64,000 bases of DNA from Amycolatopsis sp. FDAARGOS 1241 (GTDB lineage Bacteria > Actinomycetota > Actinomycetes > Mycobacteriales > Pseudonocardiaceae): the NCBI RefSeq assembly GCF_016889705.1, contig NZ_CP069526.1, positions 4,712,001 through 4,776,000 of the forward strand. The letters run 5' to 3'. How positions within the stretch are numbered: position 1 is the first letter of the stretch; every line of letters begins with the position of its first letter. A model generated the notes under the pieces. That model was not told the origin of the DNA and did no database searches. It saw only the letters and a list, made by a program, of their open reading frames with translations. Position numbers and translations under genes: made by a program. This document shows, one piece after another, positions 16,348 to 25,652 of this stretch.

Positions 16348-17246
16348 CGCTTCGACTCCGGCCGCACCACCAGCACCGGGCACGAAGCGTGCTGGATCAG
16401 CGCCTGGCTCGTGGAGCCGAGGAGCATCCCGGCGAACCCGCCGCGCCCGCGGCTGCCGACGACCACCAGCTGGGCCCGCTCGGACTCGGCGAGCAGCGTG
16501 TGCTGCGGCCGGTCCCGGACCAGTGCCCGGCGGACCTCGACGTCGGGGAACTTCTCCTGCCAGCCCGCCAGCCGCTGCGCCAGGAGCCGCTCCTCCGTCG
16601 GCGCGATCGATTCCGGCTGCGGCATCAACCGGGCGGTGCCGGCGGTCGAGTCGTACGTGACGTCGTTCCACGCGTGCACCGCGACGAGCGGGACACCGCG
16701 GAAAGCGGCTTCTTCGAACGCCACCGCGATGGCGGCTTCGCTGTTCGGGGTGCAGTCGACGCCGGCCACGACGGGGCCGTCCGGCACGCCCGGACTTTCG
16801 CCGTGCCGGCCGCGGACCACCGCCACCGGGCAGTCGGCGTGGCTCGCGACAGTGGCCGCCGTGGCACCGACGAGCATGCCGGCGAACCCGCCGGTCCCGC
16901 TCCGGCCGACCACCACCATCCGGACGCGCCGCGACCGGTCGAGCAGACCGGCAGGCGCGGCTGTGTTGAGCACCTCCGTGCGCACGGCCAGCGACCCGTC
17001 GATCGAGAGCGCCAGCTCCCGCGCCTTCACGACGATGCGGTCACCCTCCTGCCGGAGCTGCTCGACGAGCACCTCGCTCCCCGCCAGCCCACTGCCGTAG
17101 TAGAGGGCCGGCACCTGCAGGCAATGCAGGACCTCCAGTTCAAGTGCCCGCCCGGACACGAGCCGCGCGGCCCAGCGCACCGCGTCGTCCGCGCCTTGCG
17201 ATCCGTCGGCTCCGACCACGACCGTGGTGCTGGTGCGCGTTGTCAT
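16344..17246 (-). CDS. Tandem universal stress protein
   Basis: A 300-residue protein with two UspA domains. Each ends in the ATP-binding pattern: [33 protein letters not shown] near residue 120, and [33 protein letters not shown] near residue 265. Both keep the G-x2-G-x9-G-S/T spacing, so both probably bind ATP. It is coupled on both sides by ATGA overlaps to the CBS-BON gene and xfp. Tandem Usps of this kind are typical DosR-regulon members. Confidence 0.92.
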   Translation of the reverse strand: MTTRTSTTVVVGADGSQGADDAVRWAARLVSGRALELEVLHCLQVPALYYGSGLAGSEVLVEQLRQEGDRIVVKARELALSIDGSLAVRTEVLNTAAPAGLLDRSRRVRMVVVGRSGTGGFAGMLVGATAATVASHADCPVAVVRGRHGESPGVPDGPVVAGVDCTPNSEAAIAVAFEEAAFRGVPLVAVHAWNDVTYDSTAGTARLMPQPESIAPTEERLLAQRLAGWQEKFPDVEVRRALVRDRPQHTLLAESERAQLVVVGSRGRGGFAGMLLGSTSQALIQHASCPVLVVRPESKR

Positions 17247-17857
17247 GACCACCGGTCCTCTCCGGCCGAGACGGTTTCCGCGCCGACGACGCCGGGCACG
17301 GCGAGCGCGAGCAAGGTGGCGACGTGCCGATCGGTCTCGTCGTCGAAGCGGTCGGCGATCCGCACCAGCCCCTCGTGGACCTCGACCTGCCAGCGGCCCG
17401 TCCCGCCGTAGATCTCCAGCCGGTGCCGCACATCCGCCGCGATCGCCGAGTCCGCACGCGCCAGGATCCGCACCACGTCGCCGCGCGTGACGATCCCGAC
17501 CACACGGCTGCCATCGACGATCGGCATCGCCCGGATCCTCGCGTCGACCAGCGCCTGGCACAGGTCGGCCACATCGGTGCCGGAGGACATCGCGGTGACC
17601 GGCGCGGTCATCACCTGCGCCACCGTCGTGTCGACCGGTACGGGGGGTTCGGGGCGCAGGTACGCCGACCGCGCGTCGGCCGGGATCCGGCCACGGATCA
17701 GGTCCGCTTCGGTGACGATGCCGACGAGACGTTCGTCTTCGTCGACCACCGGCAACGCGGTGAAACCATGCCCGGACAGCACTTCGGCGGCCTCCTTGGC
17801 CGGAGCCCACGGGTGGACCGTCACCACCGGCGCGGACATCAGGTCTCGTGCACGCAT
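17243..17857 (-). CDS. CBS-pair protein with C-terminal BON domain
   Basis: A 204-residue protein: CBS1 (MRARDLMSAPVVTVHPWAPA to LVGIVTEADLIRGR), CBS2 (VAQVMTAPVTAMSSGTDVADL to VVGIVTRGDVVRILA) and a BON-type domain from about residue 150 (RLEIYGGTGRWQVEVHEGLV). ATG 17857 is preceded by AAAGGAGA and is preferred to a longer frame starting at 17956. It is the first gene of the CBS-BON/USP/phosphoketolase operon, 81 bases downstream of a DosR-like box. Confidence 0.9.
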   Translation of the reverse strand: MRARDLMSAPVVTVHPWAPAKEAAEVLSGHGFTALPVVDEDERLVGIVTEADLIRGRIPADARSAYLRPEPPVPVDTTVAQVMTAPVTAMSSGTDVADLCQALVDARIRAMPIVDGSRVVGIVTRGDVVRILARADSAIAADVRHRLEIYGGTGRWQVEVHEGLVRIADRFDDETDRHVATLLALAVPGVVGAETVSAGEDRWS

Positions 17858-18316
17858 CGGGTTCTCCTTTTCCCGTGGAGTGCACTGAAAATAGGCAACC
17901 GGCGGGGCCCGACACGCCGGTCCGGAGTCACCCGTGCCGAGGACCAACGTCCTCACCCGCGCCGCGGCACGAGCGTCCGCAGCTGCTCGCGACGCGCTGT
18001 CGAGCCGATGCAGGCAGCCCTCGGATTCGAGTGCCTCCGGGCCTGCCGCGAGACGAATTCCGTTCCCACCTCACGCTGGTGTTGCGCGGATCGCTGCGGG
18101 CTCCGTCGGCAGGGTGTCGACCGGGCTGGTGGCTCCCGGGAGGGCCGAAGCGTGTCGACCGGGACTGGGGTTTTGGCTGGGGCAATCGGGAGCCGGCAGC
18201 GCCGTGACGGCGGATTTGGCATGCTGGGCGGGAGGGCACGGGCCGGCGGCTGCACCACCGCCACCGGCCGCAGAGGCGGTGCCACCGCACGGCCGGGGGA
18301 GGTGACGGCGACAGCG
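17858..18316. other. Divergent promoter region
   Basis: A 459-base region between the CBS-BON operon and the serine hydrolase. Apart from the DosR-like box at 17939-17954 no gene or other element is supported; open frames here are extensions of neighbours. Confidence 0.35.
17939..17954 (-). promoter_or_regulatory. DevR/DosR-like box upstream of the CBS-BON operon
   Basis: GAGGACCAACGTCCTC is a perfect 6-base inverted repeat around a 4-base spacer, the same GAC-N4-GTC geometry as the DosR box. It lies 82 bases before the first gene of the operon. Confidence 0.6.
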
Positions 18317-19405
18317 ATGAGTGAGCTACAGGAACAGATCCAGCGTCACCTCGATACGCTCGTCGGCACCGGTGCGGAGACCGGCCTGCAGGTCGCGGTC
18401 TATCGGGATGGCGTGCCGATCGTCGACGCGGTAGCGGGCACGGCCGACCCCGTCACCGGGCGGCCGCTCACCTCCAGGACACCGATCTTCAGCTTCTCCA
18501 CGGGCAAGAACGTGGCGGCCACGCTCGCCCATCTGCTCGTCGCGCGTGGTTTCCTCGGTTACGACAGCCCGCTCACGGACCTCTGGCCCGAGTTCGGTGC
18601 GCACGGCAAGGCCCGCGCGACGCTGCGACACGTGCTGACCCACACGGCGGGTCTTCCGGCCCTGCCGCGCGAGATCACCCCCCGCGAGCTTCCCGACTGG
18701 TCCGGGGTGTGCGCCTCGCTGGCCGCCGCCGAGCCGCGGTGGCGGCCCGGCACCGCCATGGGCTATCACGCCTACACCTTCGGCTTTCTCATCGGCGAGC
18801 TGGCCCGCCGCGCGACCGGGCGGCCCCCGTGCGACCTGCTGCGCAGGTGGATCACCGCGCCGCTGGGGATCGAGGGGCAGCTCTACTTCGCCGCTCCGGA
18901 GGAAGCGCTGCCGAGGTTGGCGCGTCTGGAGCAGGCGCGCGGATGGCCGGCCGGCCCGGACGATGGTGACGCGATCCTGGCACCGTGGGAAAGCCGGCCG
19001 AGTGCCGAGTTCGACAACAACGACGAGATCCTGGGCGCCGACATACCGTCGGTCGGCATCGCCACCGCGCGCGGCCTTGCCGCGATGTACAACGCCGTCC
19101 TGCAGGGCGAGCTCGTGGACTCCGCGCAGCTGGCGGAACTGTCCGCGCTCGCGTTCGAGGGTACGGACCAGGTTTTCGGGCCTCCGGTGCGGATGGCGCT
19201 GGGCTTCCCGATCGGCCGGATCGGCGCTCCTGCCTGGGAGAACTCCGTGGCGTTCGGCTGGCCGGGCGGGGGCGGGAGTTACGCCTACGCGGATCCCGCG
19301 CACGGAGTCACCTTCGCGCTGACGAAAACCCGGCTGGTGCCGGACTTCGACACCGCGCTGTCGGTCACCTCCATCCTGGCCGGCCACCTCCCCGGGACCA
19401 GCTGA
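18317..19405 (+). CDS. Serine hydrolase of the beta-lactamase/EstB family
   Basis: A 362-residue class C beta-lactamase-like hydrolase without a signal peptide. The nucleophile motif STGK (S61, K64) is in FSFSTGKNVAATLAHLL; a Tyr motif appears as GYHAYTFGFLIGEL near residue 155, and the C-terminal GWPGGGGSYAYADP replaces the KTG loop. Such cytosolic proteins are usually esterases. ATG 18317 is used; GGGGAGG lies about 14 bases upstream, and GTG 18302 cannot be excluded. Confidence 0.85.
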   Translation: MSELQEQIQRHLDTLVGTGAETGLQVAVYRDGVPIVDAVAGTADPVTGRPLTSRTPIFSFSTGKNVAATLAHLLVARGFLGYDSPLTDLWPEFGAHGKARATLRHVLTHTAGLPALPREITPRELPDWSGVCASLAAAEPRWRPGTAMGYHAYTFGFLIGELARRATGRPPCDLLRRWITAPLGIEGQLYFAAPEEALPRLARLEQARGWPAGPDDGDAILAPWESRPSAEFDNNDEILGADIPSVGIATARGLAAMYNAVLQGELVDSAQLAELSALAFEGTDQVFGPPVRMALGFPIGRIGAPAWENSVAFGWPGGGGSYAYADPAHGVTFALTKTRLVPDFDTALSVTSILAGHLPGTS

Positions 19406-19458
19406 CCCTTCCCCGGACGCGCCGGGGCGGAATCCGGAACGAGCACAAGGAGAAGATC

Positions 19459-19995
19459 ATGTCCAGTCAGCCGGCCGTCGATTCGACCGCGCCGCACACC
19501 AGCCTCTGTCGCCCGTTCTCCTCGCCGGGCGCCGGCCCGACGCCGTGGGAAGCGACGGAGGGGGCACTGCGCCGGATCCAGAAGTTCCAGCTGTGCACGG
19601 TGCGCCGGGACGGGCGCCCCCACGTGACGCCGGTGCTGGCGATCTGGGCCTTCGGCGCGATGTGGTTCCCCACCGGAGACAGCGAGCAGAAAGCCAGGAA
19701 CCTCAGCGTCAACCCCCGCTGCGCGCTGACCACCGGAACCGACACCCTGACCGGCGTGGACCACATCGTCGAAGGCACTGCGAGCCTGGTCACCGACGAA
19801 GCCACCAGGAACGCCGTGGCGACCGCGTTCGAACAAGCCTACGGCTGGCACCTCACCCGCGAGGACGGAACCTGGTACCAACTCGGCGACGCCGTGCGGA
19901 CCGGCAACGTTCAGCTCTACCGGGTCCAGCCGGACAAGGGGTTCGCCTTCGCCATCGGCAGCGAGTCGTCCCAGACCCGCTACCAGTGGAGCTGA
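19459..19995 (+). CDS. Pyridoxamine 5'-phosphate oxidase-fold protein
   Basis: A 178-residue split-barrel flavin/F420-binding family protein. Core block: QLCTVRRDGRPHVTPVLAIW followed by MWFPTGDSEQKARNLSVNPRCAL, the usual FMN- or F420-binding arrangement. An AAGGAG ribosome site lies upstream. It sits 53 bases after the serine hydrolase on the same strand and may be cotranscribed. The actual cofactor cannot be told from sequence alone. Confidence 0.85.
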   Translation: MSSQPAVDSTAPHTSLCRPFSSPGAGPTPWEATEGALRRIQKFQLCTVRRDGRPHVTPVLAIWAFGAMWFPTGDSEQKARNLSVNPRCALTTGTDTLTGVDHIVEGTASLVTDEATRNAVATAFEQAYGWHLTREDGTWYQLGDAVRTGNVQLYRVQPDKGFAFAIGSESSQTRYQWS

Positions 19996-20007
19996 GGCGA
20001 GCCGGGC

Positions 20008-20595
20008 TCACCCCGAGCGCGCCGCACGACGGCCGAGCAGCCACCCCAGCACACCCGCCACCACGCCGGCGATGCCCGGCACGAGGGCCTTGCGCCCCAA
20101 CGGAACCACCACCGTCCGCGCAACATCGAGCTGGGCGGGCTCCGGTGCCCCGGCACCGGTGATCAGACCTTTCAACCGGCCGGCGAACTCCGCGATGAGC
20201 GTCGCGCTCACCTCCGCGATCAGGCTGCGGCCGAATTGGGCCGCCCGGCCGCTGATCGCCATGTCCGTCACCAGGTCGACGCGCGTGCCCGAGCCCGTTG
20301 CCCGCAACGTCGCGGTGATGGTCGCAGCCGCGGTCCCGCTGCCGCGTTCTTCCCGGCCCCGCGCCTGGATCACCGCGCGGTGGTCCAGCTCGTCGCGCTC
20401 CAGGAACCGGGCGTTGCCGCGGTACTTCGCCGTGATGGGCCCGATCTTCGTGGACAGCCCGCCCCGGTATTCACCCTCCACGACGTCGTCGAGGTGCGCG
20501 CCCGGCAGGCACGGCGCGACTTTCCGCAGATCCTGCAGCAGCCGCCACGTCTCGTCGATCGGCAGGGGGACCTCGAAGGTGTTCTCCAGCTTCAT
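20008..20595 (-). CDS. CoxG-type SRPBCC protein with C-terminal membrane anchor
   Basis: A 195-residue protein starting MKLENTFEVPLPIDETWRLLQD, the characteristic CoxG/carbon-monoxide-dehydrogenase subunit G start, with PCLPGAHLDD near residue 32. The C-terminus has a short hydrophobic helix (GIAGVVAGVLGWLLG) followed by RR, so it probably attaches to the membrane, as CoxG does in recruiting molybdenum hydroxylase. It is the last gene of the operon and overlaps the NIPSNAP gene (ATGA). Confidence 0.85.
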   Translation of the reverse strand: MKLENTFEVPLPIDETWRLLQDLRKVAPCLPGAHLDDVVEGEYRGGLSTKIGPITAKYRGNARFLERDELDHRAVIQARGREERGSGTAAATITATLRATGSGTRVDLVTDMAISGRAAQFGRSLIAEVSATLIAEFAGRLKGLITGAGAPEPAQLDVARTVVVPLGRKALVPGIAGVVAGVLGWLLGRRAARSG

Positions 20596-20933
20596 GACTG
20601 CTCCCGCGATCCCGTGCCCGCGGGCCAGTAGGGCACCGCGGCCAGCGTGGTGCTGTGCATCTCGGCGACGATCGGGCCCCCGGCCTCCGATTCGGCTTTC
20701 ACCCGTTTCCATTCCGGATCGGCCTGGAACGCCGCCCACGCCGCGGACTTCGCTTCCGCGTCGGCGAACCGGAGCAGGTAGACGAGCCGGCCGTCGTCCG
20801 TAGCGTCGGTCCAGAAACCCACGACCTCGAGGCCGTGCTTGGCGAACAACGGCAAGGTGTGCTCGGCGAACCGGGCGTGCAGCGCGGCGGCGCGGCCCGG
20901 CGCGGCCACGTACTCACGCAGTTCGTGCAGCAT
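20592..20933 (-). CDS. NIPSNAP family protein
   Basis: A 113-residue ferredoxin-like dimeric alpha/beta protein starting MLHELREYVAAPGRAAALHARF and including the FWTDATDDGRLVYLLRFAD strand pair typical of NIPSNAP. These proteins are common in aromatic degradation operons; their reaction is unknown. It overlaps both neighbours. Confidence 0.82.
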   Translation of the reverse strand: MLHELREYVAAPGRAAALHARFAEHTLPLFAKHGLEVVGFWTDATDDGRLVYLLRFADAEAKSAAWAAFQADPEWKRVKAESEAGGPIVAEMHSTTLAAVPYWPAGTGSREQS

Positions 20934-21804
20934 CGGTGTCTCCTTCCGCTCGCCGGACGGCCTCGGCGACCGCCCGGGCGAGCAAGGTTCCGGCCACGTC
21001 CCGGCGGTACGCGGCCGTGGCGTGCAAGTCGCCGCTGGGCCGGACGTCGTCGCGGGCGGCGTCCGCCGCGCGGGCGGCGACCGTGGCCGTGGGCGCGGCG
21101 TCGATCAGCTCCGCTTCCGCGGGGCGGCACCGGTGCGGGATCTCGTCGACCCCGCTGAAGCACACCCGCGCGTCGGCGATGCGGCCCTCGGCGCGGCGAA
21201 CCTGGACGGCGACACCGACGAGGGCGAAGTCGCCACGCCTGCGGCCGATCTCCACCACGGCCGCGCCGCTGCCGGGTGCCGCGCGAGGGAACCGGATCCC
21301 GGTCAGCAGCTCGTCCGCAGCCAGCGCCGTGGTCAGGTGGGTGCGGAAGAAGTCGGCGGCGGCGATCTCGCGGATTCCGCACGGACCGTGTGCCACCAGC
21401 TTCGCGTCCAGTGCCATGGCCACTGCGGGCAGCTCGGCGGCCGCATCGGCGTGGGCGAGACTGCCGCCGACCGTGCCGCGGTTGCGGATCGGCGGGTGTG
21501 CGATGTTCGGCAGCGCGGCCGCCAGCAGCGGGGTGTGCGCGGCGACGGCCGCCGAGTGCTCCGCCTGCGCCTGGCGCACCATCGCGCCGACCACCAGCTC
21601 CCCGGGCGTCCGGCGGATCTCGGTGAGGCTCGCGAGCCCGCCGATGTCGATCACGTGCTCGGGCCGCGCCAGCCGGAAGTTCAGCAGCGGCACCAGGCTC
21701 TGTCCGCCGGCGAGGACCTTGGCCTCGTCCGCTTTCGCGGCGAGCAGCGCCACGGCCTCCGCGACGGTCTCGGGGCGGTGCAGGGTGAAGTCGACCGGCT
21801 TCAC
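20914..21804 (-). CDS. Molybdenum hydroxylase FAD-binding (medium) subunit
   Basis: A 296-residue CoxM/XdhB-like flavoprotein. The FAD-binding AKVLAGGQSLVPLLNFRLARP is near residue 28 and the IRNRGTVGGSLAHADAAAELP motif near residue 105. It transfers electrons from the 2Fe-2S subunit to the acceptor. GTG start in GTGA overlap with the amidohydrolase stop. The amidohydrolase gene separates it from the large subunit, which is unusual. Confidence 0.9.
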   Translation of the reverse strand: MKPVDFTLHRPETVAEAVALLAAKADEAKVLAGGQSLVPLLNFRLARPEHVIDIGGLASLTEIRRTPGELVVGAMVRQAQAEHSAAVAAHTPLLAAALPNIAHPPIRNRGTVGGSLAHADAAAELPAVAMALDAKLVAHGPCGIREIAAADFFRTHLTTALAADELLTGIRFPRAAPGSGAAVVEIGRRRGDFALVGVAVQVRRAEGRIADARVCFSGVDEIPHRCRPAEAELIDAAPTATVAARAADAARDDVRPSGDLHATAAYRRDVAGTLLARAVAEAVRRAEGDTDAARTA

Positions 21805-22778
21805 GACAGTTCCAGCAGGGCCGCCGCGGTGCCGCCGAGGATCAGCGACCGCTCGTCCGGCTTCAGGTTGGCGGTCTCCACGACCGCACGCGGCGTGAGA
21901 TCGCCGATCGGGAACGGGTAGTCCGAGCCGAGCAGGACCCGCCCGGCACCGGTCTTCGCCACCAGGAACTCCACAGTGGACGGATCGAACAGCACGCTGT
22001 CGAAATACAGGTGGCCGAACGATTCCACCGGGTCCGCCGTGGAATCCCGGTGCAGCAGGTGGTTGCGGGTGAGCCGGCCGAGCACGTACGGCAGGGCCGC
22101 GCCGCCGTGCGCGACGATGACCTTCACCCCCGGGTAGCGGGCCGGGATGCCCGCGTAGAGCAGACGAGCCAGCGTGACGGTGGTGTCCTCGAGCCGGGCG
22201 AGGCCGTTGACGAGCCCGAAATCGGTGTAGCGCTCGCTCGCGCCACCGAACCCGGGGTGCAGGAACACGATCGCGCCGCTCACGTCCGCAGCCTCCCAGA
22301 ACGGCGTGAACGCCGGATCGTCGAGTTCGCGGCCGCCGGCCCGCGTGGCGATCATGACACCGGGCACGCCCGCCGCGCGCTGTGCGGTCAGCGCGGCCGC
22401 CGCCCGCGCGGGGTCCTGCAACGGCACGGTGCCCAGCGGCAGCAGCCGGTCGTCCTCGCAGGCCTGCTCGACGATCGCGGCGGTGAGGTGCTCCGCCCAG
22501 TCGGCGCCCTCGGCGGCGGGCAGCTGGTAGCCGAACACGTCGAGCCAGCCGCCGACGAGCTGGCGCTCGATGCGCTGCTCGCCGAGCCACGCGCCGCGTT
22601 GGGCCAGATCGGTGAGTCCGGGTGACACGGGCCTGGTCGGGGGTCCGTCCACGAAGGACACGACGTGGCTCTCGCCGTGCGGTTCGACCCGGACGTTCGG
22701 GAACCGGGTGCGCCCGGCGGCCAGGTCGGCCAGCAGCGCGGCCGGCACCAAATGGGCGTGGACGTCGATGGTGGTCAT
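21801..22778 (-). CDS. Amidohydrolase family 2 (ACMSD-like decarboxylase/hydrolase)
   Basis: A 325-residue TIM-barrel metal hydrolase. Metal ligands: DVHAHL at residues 4-9, HPGFGG near 180, VAHGGAALPY near 230, and GSDYPFP near 285. This is the ACMSD/gamma-resorcylate decarboxylase subfamily, which decarboxylates or hydrolyses small aromatic or ring-cleaved acids. ATG 22778 overlaps the large hydroxylase subunit (ATGA). Substrate not determinable; the operon suggests it acts on the hydroxylated product. Confidence 0.85.
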   Translation of the reverse strand: MTTIDVHAHLVPAALLADLAAGRTRFPNVRVEPHGESHVVSFVDGPPTRPVSPGLTDLAQRGAWLGEQRIERQLVGGWLDVFGYQLPAAEGADWAEHLTAAIVEQACEDDRLLPLGTVPLQDPARAAAALTAQRAAGVPGVMIATRAGGRELDDPAFTPFWEAADVSGAIVFLHPGFGGASERYTDFGLVNGLARLEDTTVTLARLLYAGIPARYPGVKVIVAHGGAALPYVLGRLTRNHLLHRDSTADPVESFGHLYFDSVLFDPSTVEFLVAKTGAGRVLLGSDYPFPIGDLTPRAVVETANLKPDERSLILGGTAAALLELS

Positions 22779-25165
22779 GGGGTCTCCAAAGAATCGTGCA
22801 GCGCGTGCCACACATCGCTGGGCTTGATCGGCAGGGACGTGATCGGTGGCGCGCCGGTCGGGGCGAGAGCGTCGTTGACCGCGCTCGCCACGGCGGCGGG
22901 TGCGCCCATGTAGCCCGCCTCGCCCGCGCCCTTCTGCCCGAGCGTGGTGTACGGCGAGGGCGTGCAGTGCTCGGTGTCCACGATGTGCGGCACCTCGTGC
23001 GTGCTGGGCAGCAGGTAGTCCATGAAGGACTGGGTGAGCGGCTGGCCCTCCTCGCTGAAGGCGAACTGCTCGTACAACGCGACGCCGATGCCGTGCGCGG
23101 TGCCGCCGTAGACCATGCCGCGCACCACGTCGGGGTTGATCACCGTGCCGCAGTCGTGGGCCAGGTAGTACGCGTCGAGGTCGACGTGGCCGGTGCCGGG
23201 GTCGAGCACGGCGAGCACCACGTGGGTCTCGAACGAGTAGCACGGGTAGAGCTGCACGCGCCCGTCCGGCGAGGTGAGCGTGCCCGAGCGGGGCGTGTGC
23301 GCGACGTGCACGACCTCGAGGCCCGGCTGCATTCCCTGGGGCATGAGGTGTTGCTTGCGGTGGGCGATGGCGACGAGTTCGTGCCAGCCGAGCCGCCGGG
23401 ACGGGTCGGCGCGCACGGTGAAGTCACCGCCGTCGTAGTCCAGCTCGGTCTCGGCCACGTCGAGGTTGTGCGCGGCGATGCGGCGAAGCGCGGCCTTCAG
23501 CTCGTCGGCCGCCCCGCGGATCGCCGCGCCCAGCACGATGGTCATCCGGCTGCCGACCGGGCTCTGCGACGGCATGCCGGTCAGCGAGTCCGCCCGGATC
23601 ACCGCGATCGTCGCCGGGTCGCGGCCCAGCTCCTCCCCCACCAGCGTGGCGACCATCGTGTCGTGGCTCTGCCCCGCCGAGGACAGGGACACCACGGCGG
23701 TGACCGCGCCCGCGCCGTCGACCCGCAGCCGGCAGGCCTCCGGGAACGTGGTCTTGTCGTTGCCCGGGTGCATGATGTTCTCGAAGATCGCGTTGCCGCC
23801 ACCGGGTTCCAGGCAGGTCGCGAGCCCGATCCCCGCCAGCTTGCCCTCGGCGCGGATCGCGTCGCGGCGGCGCACCAGCCCCGGCAGGTCGGCCAGGGCG
23901 ATCGCCTTGTCCAGCACCGCCGGGTAGTCGCCGGAGTCGTACTCGGTGCCGCTCGGGATCCGGTACGGGAATTGCTCGGGCCGGATGAAGTTGCGCCGCC
24001 GGAGCTCGAAGCGATCCATCCCGAGCACGCGGGCGGCCGCGTCCACGGCGGACTCGATGGCGTAGTTCGTCGGCGCCTGCCCGAAGCCGCGGACTGCGAC
24101 CTGGCCGGTCTTGTTGGTGGTGACGGCGGTCGCCGTGTAGGCGGCGACCGGGATGCGGTACGGGCCGACGATCGCGCCGATCGGCTTGGCCAGCTGCAGC
24201 GGCGAGCGGCCGGGGTAGGCGCCCTCGTCGTCGATCACCGCGATCCGGATGCCGGTGAACTCACCGGCACCGGTGAACGCCAGCTCCACGTCGAAGCTCC
24301 GGTCCGGGCCGTGGAAGTCTCCGCCGTGCATGTTCTCGGCGCGGTCCTCGATGAACTTCACCGGCCGGTGCAGCAGCCGCGACAGGTGCCCGGCGAGCAC
24401 CGCGTGCTTGATGCCGCGCTTCACGCCGTAGCTGCCGCCGACGTCCACGTCGAAGTGCACGCGCACTTGGTTGCCGGGGATCCGCAGGGCCGAGGCGAGC
24501 TGGTCGGGGAACTGCGGCATCTGGATGGAGGCCCACACGTCGAGCAGGTCGCGGTCGGCGTCCCAGCTCGCAACCACCCCGAAGGTCTCGAGCGGAACGG
24601 TGGAGTTGCGGTTCCACCGGACCCGGGTGCGCACGGTGTGGTCGGCGTGCTCGAACGCCTCGGCGACCGCACCCCACGTGAACTCGCGGTGGGCCATCAC
24701 GTTCGTGCCCTGGTCCGGGTGCACCAGCGGCGAGCCCGGCTCGATCGCCCGCTCGGGGTCCATGACGGCGGGCAGCTGGTCGTAGTCGACCACCACGAGG
24801 TCGGCGCCGTCCTCCGCGACGGCACGCGAGGTGGCGACGACCGCGGCGATCCACTCCCCCGCGTACCGCGTCTGCTCCACGGCGAGCGGCCGCCAGTCCA
24901 CGCCCTCCAGGTCGAGGTACTGGCGCAGCGGATCGGTCTCCTTGGCCAGCTCCGCCCCGGTCAGCACGGTGACCACGCCCTCGAGCGCGAGGGCCTCGCT
25001 CGCGTCGATGCCGGTGATCCGCGCGTGCGGGTGCGGGCTGGTGACCAGTCCGATGTGGAGGGTGCCGGGCGGGGTGATGTCGGCGACGTAGCGGCCGGCA
25101 CCGCGCACGAACCGGCGGTCCTCGCGGATGCGGCCGGGTTTCGAGACCCACCGGTGATCAGTCAT
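22775..25165 (-). CDS. Molybdenum hydroxylase large catalytic subunit
   Basis: A 796-residue xanthine dehydrogenase/CoxL family subunit holding the molybdenum-cytosine-dinucleotide cofactor. Visible: GRYVADITPPGTLHIGLVTSPHPHARI at the start, RGFGQAPTNYAIESAVD near residue 350 where CO dehydrogenase has AYRCSFR (so not a CODH), and the catalytic Glu motif GQKGAGEAGYMGAPAAV near residue 750. Probable role is hydroxylation of an aromatic or N-heteroaromatic ring next to nitrogen. It overlaps the 2Fe-2S gene by 8 bases. Confidence 0.92.
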   Translation of the reverse strand: MTDHRWVSKPGRIREDRRFVRGAGRYVADITPPGTLHIGLVTSPHPHARITGIDASEALALEGVVTVLTGAELAKETDPLRQYLDLEGVDWRPLAVEQTRYAGEWIAAVVATSRAVAEDGADLVVVDYDQLPAVMDPERAIEPGSPLVHPDQGTNVMAHREFTWGAVAEAFEHADHTVRTRVRWNRNSTVPLETFGVVASWDADRDLLDVWASIQMPQFPDQLASALRIPGNQVRVHFDVDVGGSYGVKRGIKHAVLAGHLSRLLHRPVKFIEDRAENMHGGDFHGPDRSFDVELAFTGAGEFTGIRIAVIDDEGAYPGRSPLQLAKPIGAIVGPYRIPVAAYTATAVTTNKTGQVAVRGFGQAPTNYAIESAVDAAARVLGMDRFELRRRNFIRPEQFPYRIPSGTEYDSGDYPAVLDKAIALADLPGLVRRRDAIRAEGKLAGIGLATCLEPGGGNAIFENIMHPGNDKTTFPEACRLRVDGAGAVTAVVSLSSAGQSHDTMVATLVGEELGRDPATIAVIRADSLTGMPSQSPVGSRMTIVLGAAIRGAADELKAALRRIAAHNLDVAETELDYDGGDFTVRADPSRRLGWHELVAIAHRKQHLMPQGMQPGLEVVHVAHTPRSGTLTSPDGRVQLYPCYSFETHVVLAVLDPGTGHVDLDAYYLAHDCGTVINPDVVRGMVYGGTAHGIGVALYEQFAFSEEGQPLTQSFMDYLLPSTHEVPHIVDTEHCTPSPYTTLGQKGAGEAGYMGAPAAVASAVNDALAPTGAPPITSLPIKPSDVWHALHDSLETP

Positions 25166-25652
25166 GCGCGACCGCCTCCTCGGCCTGGCGGCCCGCGGCG
25201 AGCGCGACGGCCTCGCGGATCTGCACGTACCCGGTGCAGCGGCAGATGTTGCCGCCCAGCGCCTCGTCCACCTCCTCCTTGCTGGGGTGCGGGGTGCGGT
25301 CCAGCAGGGCCTGGCACGAGAGCACCATCCCGGGGGTGCAGAACCCGCACTGCAGCGCGTGCGTGGCGCAGAACGCCTCCTGCACCGGGCTCAGCGCTTC
25401 GCCGTGGCCCGCGCCCTCGATGGTGGTGACGACGTGGTCGTCGGCCTGCGCCGCGAGCACGATGCACGAACGCACGGGCGCGCCGTCCAGCAGCACCGTG
25501 CAAGCCCCGCAGACCCCGTGCTCGCAGCCCAGGTGCGTGCCCGTCAGGCCCAGCTCGTCGCGCAGGAAATCCGCGAGGCTCGTGCGCGCCGAGACGACGC
25601 CGCGGCGCGACTCGCCGTTCACCACGAGGTCGATCTCATGCCTGCTGCCCAC
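25158..25652 (-). CDS. Molybdenum hydroxylase 2Fe-2S (small) subunit
   Basis: A 164-residue CoxS-like protein with both clusters: plant-type ferredoxin C43, C48, C51 and C63 (GCEHGVCGACTVLLDG...SC), and a second CGFC...CRC pair (LQCGFCTPGMVL, NICRCTGY). GTG 25652 is chosen for the GGAGG eight bases upstream; a 13-residue N-terminal extension would bring this site inside the gene. It overlaps the end of the hydrolase gene by 17 bases. Confidence 0.92.
   Translation of the reverse strand: MGSRHEIDLVVNGESRRGVVSARTSLADFLRDELGLTGTHLGCEHGVCGACTVLLDGAPVRSCIVLAAQADDHVVTTIEGAGHGEALSPVQEAFCATHALQCGFCTPGMVLSCQALLDRTPHPSKEEVDEALGGNICRCTGYVQIREAVALAAGRQAEEAVAHD

Noticed and set aside
13978-16671. A longer, 897-residue phosphoketolase reading
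   Set aside because: The extra N-terminal part is out-of-frame USP sequence; ATG 16347 overlaps the USP stop and matches the family start.
22622-25429. A 935-codon plus-strand open frame opposite the molybdenum hydroxylase genes
   Set aside because: It is the antisense of clearly conserved genes and contains no family motif; long antisense frames are expected at this GC content.
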